This document shows, one piece after another, positions 45,218-57,172 of a stretch of 64,000 bases of DNA (position 1 is the first letter of the stretch; each line of letters starts with the position of its first letter). This DNA comes from Drosophila miranda. Lineage: Eukaryota > Arthropoda > Insecta > Diptera > Drosophilidae. Below the pieces are notes generated by a model, which saw nothing but the letters and a program-made list of their open reading frames with translations, was not told where the DNA came from and searched no databases. Both the position numbers and the translations under genes were made by a program. The stretch is taken from assembly GCF_003369915.1 (NCBI RefSeq), contig NC_046674.1, positions 29,391,657 through 29,455,656 on the forward strand, read 5' to 3'.

Positions 45218-48200
45218 TGCTAAAATCTATCAGCGGAGGCGTTGGCGTTGGCGTGGCCGGGGCAGGAGCAGGTGCGGCTGCCAGTGGCGGCGGTGGTGGT
45301 GGAACTGCAGTGGGGAGCGGGACAGGTAGGAGTGGGAGTGCCACTGCGAGCGGAAGTGGAAGCGCGGGTGGTAGTGGAGGGGCGAGTGGAAGTGCCAACA
45401 CTGTTGGGAGTGGCCGTGCCAGTTGTGGAATCGGCTCAAATTCGATTTCCAGCGGTCTGAGCGCCGTGTGCGGATTGGTCACTGGCAGCGGTAGTGGCAG
45501 TGGCAGTGCCAGCGGGAGCGGAGGTAGCACCCCCGCCGGTGTCAACATCTACTGTCCAGCTTGTGTGGCCAGCAGCTCGCAGCAGCAGCCGCCCCCGCCC
45601 CAGGCGGCACCCCACTCCGAGTCTTTCTTTTCGCGCTCAAAGTCGAGCAAGCGGCACAAGGCCAGAAAGAGCGCCTCCACCGCCGGTTGTCTGGACGCCC
45701 AGCACATTCGTAACAACCTGAGGATGTCCACCTCCAGTTCGCTGCGCAGCACGCGGGCCGTCCAGTCGAGCCACTGCAGCAGCAGCAGCCAGGCCTACGA
45801 TGCGACCAGCAATGCTAGCAACGCCAGCAACGGCAGCAGCGGCAGTGGCACGGCCGCTTCTCCGGGCAGCTACAGCTGCAACGCGCTTAACGTGGACTTC
45901 AGCTCGTACACAGCCACCCACCAGTGGACCAGGATGCTCGAGTGCGCCGAGTTCGTAGGAGCCAAGTGAGTAATGAGACAAGTGCATGAGAGATGTGCCC
46001 ACCAATCATTAATCCCTCCGTTCTACAGGCGGAGCAAGCACACGGTGGTGGCCTACAAGGATGCCATGTTCGTGTTTGGCGGCGACAATGGCAAGAACAT
46101 GCTAAACGACCTCATCCGCTTTGGGGTAAAGGACAAGTCATGGGGCAGGGCCTGCGCCACTGGGACACCGCCTGCGCCGCGATACCATCACTCGGCGGTG
46201 GTGGCCGGCGCTTCAATGTTCATCTTTGGTGGCTACACGGGGGACATCCACTCCAATTCGAATCTGACCAACAAGAACGACCTTTTCGAGTACAAGTTCA
46301 AGAGCGCCATGTGGGTGGAGTGGAAGTTCTCGGGCCGCCAACCAGTGCCGCGTTCGGCCCATGGGGCCGCCGTCTACGACAACAAGATGTGGATCTATGC
46401 AGGATACGATGGTAATGCCCGGCTGAATGATATGTGGACGCTTAACCTGACCGACGACCATCACCAGTGGGAGGAGGTGGAACAGAAAGGCGATAGGCCG
46501 CCCACCTGCTGCAACTTCCCCGTGGCCGTGGCCCGGGATGCCATGTATGTCTTCTCCGGGCAGAGCGGCCTGCAGATCACCAATTCGCTGTTTGAATTCC
46601 ACTTCAAGACGCGCACCTGGCGTCGCATCTCCAACGAACCAGTGCTAAGGGGTGCCACATCGGCGCCACCCTCCCGCCGCTACGGCCACACAATGGTGCA
46701 CCACGATCGGTTCCTGTACGTGTTTGGGGGCTCGGCAGACTCGACGCTGCCCAACGATCTGCATTGCTACGACCTGGACTCGCAGATCTGGTCCGCTGTG
46801 CTGCCGGAACAGAACTCGGACGTGCCCTCGGGTAGGGTGTTCCATGCCTCGGCCGTCATCGGCGACGCCATGTATATCTTCGGCGGGACCGTGGACAACA
46901 GCGTGCGCCGCGGCGACACTTACCGCTTTCAGTTCTCCAGCTATCCGAAGTGCACGCTGCGTGACGACTTTGGCAAGTTCTTTCTGGACAAACAGTTTTG
47001 CGACATCCAGTTCGTGGTGGGTGTGGAGGAGGTGCGTATTCTGGCGCACATTGCCTTTGTGGCGGCCCGCTCAAAGTACTTGCGCAACAAGATCCTGGCG
47101 GCACGCGAGGCACGCCAACAGCAGATGGAGAAGGTGTACGGGGTGGGACAAGTGGATGCGCAGGCGCTGAACACGGGCGTAGGCGGGGACCGGGCCCCTA
47201 TGCTGGAGGTGCGACTGGTGCATGCCTCGCCGGAGGCCTTTGACATTATCCTCAACTACATATACACTGATCGCATCGACCTAAAGGATCCTTACAACAA
47301 GAACATTATCATTCTAATCACTGACATTTACCAGTTGGCTGGGCTCTTTACCATGCCGCGGCTGGCCCACGGCTGCATTCAATATCTGGATTTTAAGATC
47401 AACAAAATCAATGTCCTAGAGGCCCTCTACAATGCGGACAAGAGCAAGTAAGTGCGGGAATCGCCCGGATAACCGGATAATCTTCTAAGCCGCCCTAACC
47501 GCCCTCTCTCTTTTGTCAGCATCAAAATTATCAAGGATCACTGCATGCAGTTTATCATCAAGGAGGAGAACTTCACCGAGGTGGTCATGTCCAGCGAGTT
47601 CAGTGACCTGGACAAGCCCCTGCTCGTGGAGATCATCCGCAAGCGCCTCCATCCAAGCAAGCTGGTAATGGACACTAGCTTCGAAGCAAGCAACGGTAGG
47701 GGGGCAATCGAGACTCATTAAAGTTCCATTACTAACCAACCAATCCACATACCGGTAGGCACCACATTGGAGATTGATCTGTGCACATTCTTGAAGTCGA
47801 CCGGAAATGATTTCTGCGACATCAGCCTTATATTGGAGGATCATGTGATACCGGCCCACAAGTCTGTGTTGTCGTCACGCTGTACCTATTTCCAGGGCAT
47901 GTTCCGCTCGTTCATGCCGCCGGATAACACCGTCAATGTGAGTACCAATACCAATCGCCCGAGCTGGGCTCCGACCAGAACTAATACCCGTTGTTCTGTT
48001 TCAGATACAAATTGGAGAAATTTCACCCTCACTGGAGGCGTTTCATTCGCTGCTCCGCTACATCTATTACGGGGAGACGAAGATGCCACCGCAGGATGCC
48101 CTGTACCTGTTTCAGGCACCGTGCTTCTACGGTCTGTCCAATAATCGGCTGCACGCCTTCTGCAAGTACTCGCTGGAGCATAACATTACGTACGAGAATG

Positions 48201-48409
48201 TCTTGCAGACGCTGGAGGCGTCGGACATAACAAAAATCTATGACATCAAGGAGTATGCCCTGAAACTGATTGTGAAAGATTTTGCCAAGGTGGCGAGGCT
48301 GCCGAAGATCTCGGGTTTGTCGCGCGAACTGTTGCTGGAGATAATACGCGCTGTGGCCGATTCGCAAGGCGAGTTTCTGACCAGCATTAATATCAATACA
48401 GATATCTGA
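45217..48409 (+). CDS. Lztr1: Leucine-zipper-like transcriptional regulator 1 (Lztr1), kelch-BTB-BACK protein, 975 aa
   Basis: CUL3 ubiquitin-ligase adaptor. In animals LZTR1 targets RAS-family GTPases such as RIT1 and limits MAPK signalling. Five exons: 45217-45965, 46029-47447, 47520-47695, 47759-47937 and 48005-48409, with consistent phases (2,928 nt). The N-terminal ~110 residues are Gly/Ser/Ala-rich, followed by Ser/basic sequence. Kelch repeats span about 255-560, with [40 protein letters not shown] and [20 protein letters not shown]. The first BTB starts near residue 565 ([20 protein letters not shown]) and the second near 785 ([20 protein letters not shown]). A BACK-like helical end follows. 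This two-BTB layout is diagnostic of LZTR1. A tiny upstream ORF overlaps the start. Probable counterpart of CG3711. Confidence 0.96.
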
Positions 48410-49608
48410 AAACTAGTGCTGCTACAGCCGGCCTTGCAGTTGTTGCTCGCCTGGTTGCAAATCGGACGTAGCACGTAAAGCGGCAGTAGCGGTTGGCAGC
48501 GAAACACGAACCACGAAACTAGGCCTCATTTAAATCAATGAAACAATGATCCTTGATCCCACCCATCCAACCATCAACGATCGATCGTTCCATTTAACCA
48601 TAAATACATCGAATCCTGAAGTCTACTCCTACTACTTCACAAGAAGATGGCAAAGAGAATGTCGGACAGAAAGAGAAGGAGCGAAGATCCATCCGACCAT
48701 ACTTACATATATATATACTTATATACTTACTTACCTATTATGTACACTTACTTATAATATCCCCCCCTACCCTATATTGTGCAACCACTATTTTGAATAC
48801 CCCCACGCACCATCACCAGAGCTAATCTCAAGCTATGCTTATACACACCTTTTTGCCCTATATATGTATATTTGTAAGTTCAAGCCTAATGTCCAGGCTC
48901 AAAGCAGACAGAACAAAGAGGTCGGAGCCGCCGTATATATGTCCAGGCTCAAAACTACAAGCAGATGTCTGTCTAAGCAGTTGTCAATCTCATTATTTGT
49001 ATGCCCTTGCAAAGGTAAATCTTATTCCCCCACCCCCACTGTGTCCGTGCCCCCTCCGTTTTCGTGGTAACCGAGTATTAGATGAGAGTGTCGTGTCCCC
49101 ATGTTTCCATGTCACATATAAGAACATATCCTCATGAGAGGTAGCTCCTAACCGAGGCCTTAGATAGATTGAAGCTTTTTTATATCTGAATGTTTTTGCA
49201 CTGCTAAACAAATAAGGAAACATTTTATATGAATCGGTAAACTAAACGAAGAAAAAACGAAAAAACGTAACAATTGACGTGTCATGGGATGCTGCAGAGT
49301 TGTGCGTCCCAAAAAGTAGGCTTTAGATAACAAAATATGTAACTGGTTTGATACCAAAAACAAACAAAAAAAACCGATGTACTGCACTTGTATGTTGTTT
49401 GTGATTACGAGGACCCATTCGATTGACCATGACATATAGCTGCCATAAGAATAGAGCATAGAAAGTCTAACCAAAATTAGTTAGTTGTATGTCGACAACA
49501 CACTTGTTTGTAACGAATTCCACATAACGAAGTCCACAGAATGAAATCAAATTCGATATAGTGGATAAACCACACTTTTATATATATAGCACACACACCC
49601 AAACACAA

Positions 49609-49640
<32 letters not shown>

Positions 49641-50954
49641 GGAGAATGATCTGAATGCAAGGGAACCTTTGCACCTTTGCAAGGGTATGCGTCTGTCTGG
49701 CCTACTACCACCTACTCCCCTACTTGTTATCCTATACTCCCCACTATACTCTTACCCAAGTACAACTTACTCGTTTATAAGGATCTTAAGCTAATTGTAT
49801 GCACTCGTATATATACAGATATATTGTATATATATCGTATAAAGGACGCAACCTGTCATCATCCCAACCCCGCCACAGAGTCACCGTCACCGCCAGACTT
49901 TCCCTCCGGCCAACACATACCATCGTCCGGCTAAAAGGAAGAGAGAGGAAGGAACAGGAGGTGACACAGTGTTAATGTTTTTTGCCAAAAAGTTCTTATG
50001 TCAATTGCATAAGCCCCCCCACGAATTCTTGCCCTCTCGAATTTTTTGTTTCTCCCCTGAGTTAAATTTTTTAGGTTTACATTTTTTGCGTAATTCAACG
50101 AGACCAAAATTGTGATAAATCTCTTTGCGTTCTACGTTCGGATTGTCTGCGTAAACTCTATTGTTAAGCAATATTTGTATAGAATTTTTTGATTTTAATT
50201 TAATTTTGGAATATTTGTGTAAGCTAAAAATCCATCCCTATCCTCTTTATTCCCTCATTCCTTTATTACCTTATTACTTTCCCAACCATATACATACATA
50301 CATATGTAAAATGTATGATGATTTTGCTCCGCCCCAGAGTTTTTTTGTTTTGTTTAAGGTTGGTACGAACAAAGTTTAAGTATAAACAATATTATAGTAT
50401 GAATATATACACTGGAAATATACAGAAAAGGTGAAATGATGTATGCTAAATGGGAAATTACATCCTCTGGGGCAGGAGACGGAAGACAAAATGAAATTTA
50501 AGACAAACAAACTGGGTCTGCGTTTTCTCGTTTTTCGTTTCAGACTTTCCCCAGATGCTTGGTATAGATAAATTAATTTTCAATGGAATTAAAACAAAAC
50601 AAAAGCTGCAGCAAAAGCTGTAGAGGAAATTGAGATGGGTAGTAGGAAGAGATTTTAAACAGAGCCTGGAGCTGGAGGTGGGCAGCAGGAAGAGACCCAG
50701 ACCCAGTGTCGCCTGAAGCTGGAGATGAGTAGTAGAGATGAGAAACTGGAGATATTCTCTTGGATGAAGTACAAGGAGGCGCTACAGAAGCGGGGGATGT
50801 ACGCGACAATAAAAGCTTTATGTGGACAACCATGGACAGGACCTGGGTTAAGACAAATCGAGTTGTGATGCCTCATTCCGAGTAAGAGTTCAAAGTGCTT
50901 GTCCCAACGCAAATTATACAATTAATGAGCAGGATTGATGTGAGTAGCAGCTAA
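48410..50954. other. Lztr1 3' region and spacer, no supported gene
   Basis: It is probably the 3' untranslated region of Lztr1 at first. Then follows AT-rich DNA with a CA repeat at about 49607-49634 and TATATA tracts. 'aagcctaatgtccaggctcaaa' (48883) and 'tatatatgtccaggctcaaa' (48933) form a small direct repeat. No coding frame shows any family resemblance. Confidence 0.5.
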
Positions 50955-51435
50955 GGCCGCGATTCTACATTTATACCCGGTACTCAGTCCTCCGCCAGAG
51001 GGCGCACACTGAAAGAGAAGAATGTGCGAGGGAGAGAGAGAGAGAGTGAGAATGAATAAGCGTATGGAAGGCGTTGCGTAGCCACTGCGGTTTAATGTGT
51101 GCCTTCTGGCTATAATAGTATCTTCAAATTTCTTAATGTCACCGATTTTCATCTTTTCTGGAGGTGGAAGCTGGCATGGTCAAATTTTGAAACAAACTTG
51201 ATTCAGTGTGATATCACCGGAGTCTGGATACAAAATTTGGTTGCTTTAGCTCTTATAGTCCCTGAGATCTGGGTGCTCATCGGGACGCACAGACAGACAG
51301 ACGGACAGACAGATGTGGCTATATCGACTCGGCTATTGATGCTGATCAAGAAAATGTGTACTTTATGTGGTCGGAAACGCTTTCTTCTGGGTGTTCGCCA
51401 TCTAATATACCCCTACAATCTTCGAGTAGCGGGCA
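50955..51435 (+). mobile_element. Diverged, shortened DINE-1-like element
   Basis: It begins 'gccgcgattctacatttatacccggtactcagtc' and passes through a GAGAGA tract (51025-51050) and a 'tatcaccggagtctggatacaaaatttggttgct' block. It continues into a CAGACAGACGGACAGACAG microsatellite and the 'tcgactcggctattgatgctgatcaaga' block. It ends 'taatatacccctacaatcttcgagtagcgggca'. About 480 bp versus 1.09 kb, with one of the two internal blocks missing. It appears older than the 1.1-kb group. Confidence 0.85.
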
Positions 51436-54400
51436 AAAAAAGGGTCGAGTAGGTATATGAAAATTCCACTTGCAGATACACAAATACAGTAAGCCTCCTG
51501 GCAGCGACAATTTAATTGAATTGGCCTCGAAACAGTGTCAATTATTTGGGAACTATTGTCAAGGTAAGGCCTTGGTCCTTGCTCATCCTTGTTCAAGCAG
51601 AAAATGTCAATTATCTGAGCTTTCGATAAGGAAACTGAAACCACTTGAAAACCCTTTTGGCCCAGCTTCGATACTACATCTACCCTTAAGCATCGTTCTC
51701 CAGCAGCCTCCAACCCTCTTTCTAAGCCAAACAAAACGAAACAATTCTAGCCTGAAGGAATACCAGGACAATGATTGAGATGGGGAATGCTTGCTGTCAA
51801 TTTATAAGTTCATAATTTAGGCCAACACAGCCCAACAACAACAACGAACGCCGATACGAGTCAATCAGCTATATTATACATAGGCCCCATATCCATGGAG
51901 CGGATCAGGATACAGAGAGTGGGGTCGATTGGCTCGTTTCATGCCTTTTAATATCCGTTTCATCTAGATTTATGCGCATCAAGTTCCCGCTGAGCGACGG
52001 CACATAAATTTCCTAGCAATTGAAGCGGCTCCATGCCCACACACACAAACAAGAAACAAGCAAAAGAAAAACAGCATCAGAAATGGGAAACTAAAAGGCT
52101 ACCCCCATCCTATATCCTGTATCAAACATCCCAAAGCCCTCTCCCATCCAATCCAAATAAAAGGGTTAACAGAAAGGGGTTCCCGGGTTAGCCCCAAAAT
52201 TGACTTTTGGCATTTTTCAAAGTTTTCTCTCTCGGCCACTTATTGATGCTGACCGTTCGATTAATTTATAGCGATACGAGTATGTATTCCGCCCTTCTCA
52301 TAAAGTGTCATTACAGTGGCCGATGCCTGATTAAAGTCATCAATTTTGGATTGGGGAGAGAAGTAGCAGAGTGCTAGCAGGCTGGCTGCTGCTGCTCCTG
52401 ATCCTCCATGCTCATACCCAGATTGGGGCACGACCTGCACCGAAGTTTAATTAAAAAACTGCACCCCATTCTGGCCCTCTTGCATGTGCACCTGTGTGCC
52501 GCCTGGCAATTGAGGTTTAATTGACGCCCAGACAGACAAAGCTGGAAATGGAATGAAATGAAATCAAATAAAGTATGAAAATAAGAGAAGGGGTATATGA
52601 AGTGGTGTGCTCAGGAATGAAAAGCTTGGTTTTACACAGATAACTTAATGAAAACATTGTTTATCGCTAGGAAAATGGCAAGGAAAATGGAAGAGTTCTT
52701 ATATATCCACTATGTACATATATCTATATATATTCAGGGGGAAATCTTCCTTGGGCGAAAGACTGGAACTCTGGTACTACTCTATGAAGAGTTTTAATTC
52801 GACGAAAACAGAGCTGCTTGCTCGAAAAAAAACGTCGAAGCCTCATTTACCACTTCTTTAAACCTTTAAAATTTCAGATTAGTTATCATTTTTCTTGTTA
52901 ATGAAACAAATCCCCCACCCGTTACACGTCGCGCGTCATACAGCAGCACCCTTCGATCGATTGGGATTCCACCGCTTGTACTTTATCATATCAATCCTTC
53001 TGTCATTGCAACTGCACTGCTTGCTTATACCGCTTTGAATCCATCACTGCTCTCGACTCTGTTCCACTGCTTGTTAAACCTACTGAGACCACTGTACATG
53101 CGTCTAATTGTTTGTCTTCCAACAATTGCTCACTCGATATCTCTAAATGGTAGGGAGGGGGCAAAGCCATTCCACATTGACATCCAAAGGAGTACAGTCA
53201 GCGCCGAATCATTTAAAAGCTCATTTGCAAGCGAGAAATACCCACCAGCCACGCCTACGCTCACCAGTAACGGCCCACGGAGGCACACAGAGGGCCTGGC
53301 TGGGCTGCCTGTGACATTCGCTGAAGGACACGAACAGTATAGAAGCTTTTCAGCTTCTCTGCTTCCCCGCTATCTCTTTCTGGTTTTATCTGCTTTATGG
53401 GACAGTGACAGTTTTCATTTAACTCCCAGCTACTCGTATGTATGTACATAGGTGTATCTGGTTTGTGTTTGCGTGAAAAGGTTAAAGTTCAATGCAAATG
53501 CTACGTCAGTTGTGATTAGGCCAGCTTTGGCCTCGGCTTAGCCGTCAGCCTCCGTTCCGTTTCGTTTCTTTCCTTCCCAGCCCTTGCATGTGTGCGTTCA
53601 TTTTCAACTTTGATTTGCTCCTGTGATGTCAACGCTTTACTTTTTCATATATGCCCTCCCATACACGTACAAATCCCATTGCATTGCGAGAAATGAAGAG
53701 GTGTTGAAATCTAACAGAAAGAAATTTTAGTGTGGTCAAAGGTTGTCTTCGCGAGTCTCTTAGATTGATTCGAATTCAATCGATTTCGCATTAAAATCTA
53801 CTCTTTTATTTTAAACTTGAGCGCCTCAAATGACTTTACTAGCTACTGGTATATGGTATTATAATCACTAAAATATCTTTTAAATATGCTATAGAGTCTA
53901 TGGCATCGCAGATGAGTTCCTCTTCTCGTCTTTGAGAGTATTATCCATTCATAAAAGGATAGTTAGGAATTTTTTTGAATTCCGTTGGCAATAAATATAC
54001 ATACGAGTATATAGTAAAAAAGTGCTTCAGCAGGTAATCGAGCACTTTCAGCTGGTTTTTGGGAGAGTACATACTCCATTTGTCTTTTTTTCTCCAGTGT
54101 AGTAAACGAGCATCTCCCTCGTCCTGTCATTGCTATGTGGAATGACTTGGCTCACGTGTAACACGAAACCCGTCTGCACTTGGCATCGTGTGCTTTATGG
54201 ACCAGATGATTGCGTGCTCAGCGTAGGCTCAAATCCGATTCGGCATGGCAGACACGACTCCGCACTGGATCCATGAGGGATCCATAGATGGGACGGGGGG
54301 ATGAAAGCACGCTGTGAATCAATATGGATGGAAGCCACCTCGTGAGGCAATCACCTTGTGCCTGTGCCTGGCATTGTCACAATCAAAGGATATTCCTCCG

Positions 54401-56873
54401 ATGTGTGTCACAGGAGCCACCGCAGTGCTTGCAGTGCGTCCCAATCTTTTAGTCCTTTCCCCATTCAGGATGGTAAAACAAACTTTTCAATCACCGCCAA
54501 CGTCATTGCCAAGGCATTAAATGAGAAATGTAGCAGAGTAAACATGCAGCAAATGCACAGAACAGCACAGCACCAAGGAATTCCTGGTACACGTAAATGG
54601 GGGAAATTTACGGGGGTTTCCCCCAATGCAATGGCAGTCAATCAGCGAGCATTCAGCGGGAAAAAAATATAGTAAAACTGCAGAGCAAAAGAGAAATGGA
54701 ATCGGAGAGCTACAAAGAGACATTGGAGACAAGTAAGATGAAATGCCCTTTTAAGAATGCTCCCGATGTATGGACATCGAACAGAATTAGTGAAGGAACA
54801 TCATTATGATTTGAGGAAGCTGTATGTCCTTAAAGATCTTCCCAGAGATAAAATTTCCTGCCAGACTTGTAGGTATGAGGTTACCTGTCTTCAAATTCCT
54901 CTCCCGAACAGGTATACCCAAAGCCGAAGGAAGGGCAGCAGATCAGGCGAAGCGTGGAGCGTGGTGCTGCTGGGTCTGCTGGTGCACAAGATGCAGACAT
55001 GTCGGCAAACGCTTTGTGGGGCAGCTAGTCGGCGCCAAAGGGAATGCAACGAAGGACCAGAACAGAACCAGACCGAGACGTATATGGAGTCAAATAGGGG
55101 ATGGATGGAAACCAGGGAGCAGTTGAAAAGTGTGTGACAAATACAAATCACTTTAGATTTATTTGATGAAATTGTTTGATGATGTAGAAAAGGATTAACG
55201 CCAATGATATTTGTGTAACGGCGCAACGGAGCAACGGAGCAACAACCGGTGGCAATGCCAGTGCGCTGCTGCTGGCAACCAGCTGGCAACCTGCTGGCAG
55301 CTGTAAAAATTGATTCACCATGGAGATGCGCGATGGCAATGGGCAATGGCATTGGAGACGAAGATGGAGCATGACAGAGCGCTTAATGATGAATGGAGTC
55401 GCCCGTTCAGTGTTTCGAAGGGGAGCCAAGTGCAGGAGAGAGTGACTTTATGAAGAGGTCGCGCCAAAGTGAACCCAAGGTGGGACTAGTAAAGTTGCGA
55501 TATGATGCGGTGATATGAGGTGATGCTTAAGGGAAAATTAGGGCTCAATAGCCAGTTTATGATGAGATATGAAGATGCGAGTAATTGAATTGTGATAACA
55601 AATTTGTTAAATGAGATGAAACAAGTGGGTAGTTAGCTTTAATATATATTTGAGGGTATTGGAGGGTTAAGTATATATAGAATAATAGATAGAAATGATA
55701 GCTGAGTGGTTGCCAGATAGTTGCAGATATGATGGTAGAACTACTGAATCTATAAAGATCCTTTAATATGAAACCGTAATTCTACACTTATTCAAAGTGA
55801 CTCTAATACGACAAGAGAAATGGGATCTGTAAGAGTAATTTGTAGAGGATTCTATTCCTATAATTTCGCTGTCCCAAATCGCAAAGTATCAATGCGTTCA
55901 AGTCTCAATTCTAAGAACATATAGTGTCGCAAAAAACTGGGAATAGCCATGAGTGCTGGGCCTGTAAGCACTGCTGTGTGAATATGACTCTATGAATATT
56001 CGGTCTGAATGATTGGTCTCCAGCACAAGTTAATATCTAAAGCTTGTAATATTAGTACAACCAAAAATCTTTGTGCATCCTCACTATTTACATGTAATGT
56101 CAGTTTAATTTTAGAATAGTTAAAAAAGGTCATATATCTCCCCCCTTTTGGGAATAGGAATCAACTCATATTTTGGTCACACACCCACAACCACACCCGC
56201 ATCCAACCCGAAGCCCCAGCATCATCCTCCCGCTCAACCCCTTCAAGGAGAGCCCTGCCTTATGCAACGGCTTTTAAACGATGTGAGAAATCGCTAGAAA
56301 ACGCTGACTGGAAGGCAGGCGTATGGCCCGCACCTCTTTATGCCAGCGCCGTGCCCCGCTTTCTCTCATTCCCTTTTGATATAATCGTCGACGCATAAAT
56401 CTCAAGACCTGCCCGGAGGCTGCAATTTACGGCACGGCCGTAAATTTTTATAAATGTCCTTGTAAATAAACTCGCAAATATGCTGATTTAGCATATTTCT
56501 GATTTATATATATATATATATATATATACAGATACATCCATACATATGCTTGTGTGTGTGTGAGTGGGGGGGTGTGGCCCACGTCTGTGGTTTATGCCAT
56601 ATGCCATGTGTGTGGCCGTTTTATTGCGAGAGTTTTTTTTTGTTTTTGCGCCTGCTGGGTGCCTGATGGAGTATATTGGGCCGGAGATAATGGATATCAA
56701 AGATTGAGTTGGATACGTGAAGAAAAACTCCATTCCACAGATAGCCGGTCTAGCAGCATTGCAGCTACATATACGTAACAATGGGAATGTTGAGACGCCT
56801 CAGAGTACTTTTTATAGTAGATCTTTGTATAAAGCAAATATCTTGTTAAATATAGTTCAAGGGCTAGGACGAC
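51436..56873. other. Gene-poor region, no supported gene
   Basis: No frame resembles a known protein, and the longest ones (117-153 codons) have random-looking composition. It includes a TA repeat at about 56507-56528. Several stretches (e.g. 52430-52580, 56180-56480) look like ordinary GC-balanced conserved-style noncoding DNA. An intron or regulatory region of a gene beyond the window is possible. Confidence 0.45.
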
Positions 56874-57172
56874 TAGCCGCGACTCTACATTTATACCCGG
56901 TACTCAGTCAGTAGTCTCAGTCTCCACTCCGCCAAAGGGCGTACACTGCAAGAGGAAGAATTTGCGAGTTAGAGACAGAATGAGGATGCGCGTGTCAATA
57001 ACCATGATCCGATCGGATTTTCTCGAATCCTTGAGATTGGGGATGCCCATACTTACATATGTACTTATGTACTTTATTGGGTCGGAAACGCCTCCTTATG
57101 GGTGTTATACACATACACTTTTACCACTTTCACCAAATCTATCATACCCCTATACTTTTTGAGTATCGGGTA
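56874..57172 (+). mobile_element. Short, diverged DINE-1-like fragment
   Basis: 'agccgcgactctacatttatacccggtactcagtcagta' marks the left end and 'ctttattgggtcggaaacgcctccttatgggtgttatacacatacacttttacca' the right. It ends in '(c)ttttgagtatcgggtataa'. The middle, including the GGAC microsatellite, is deleted. It shows the same subterminal inverted repeat logic as other copies. Confidence 0.85.
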
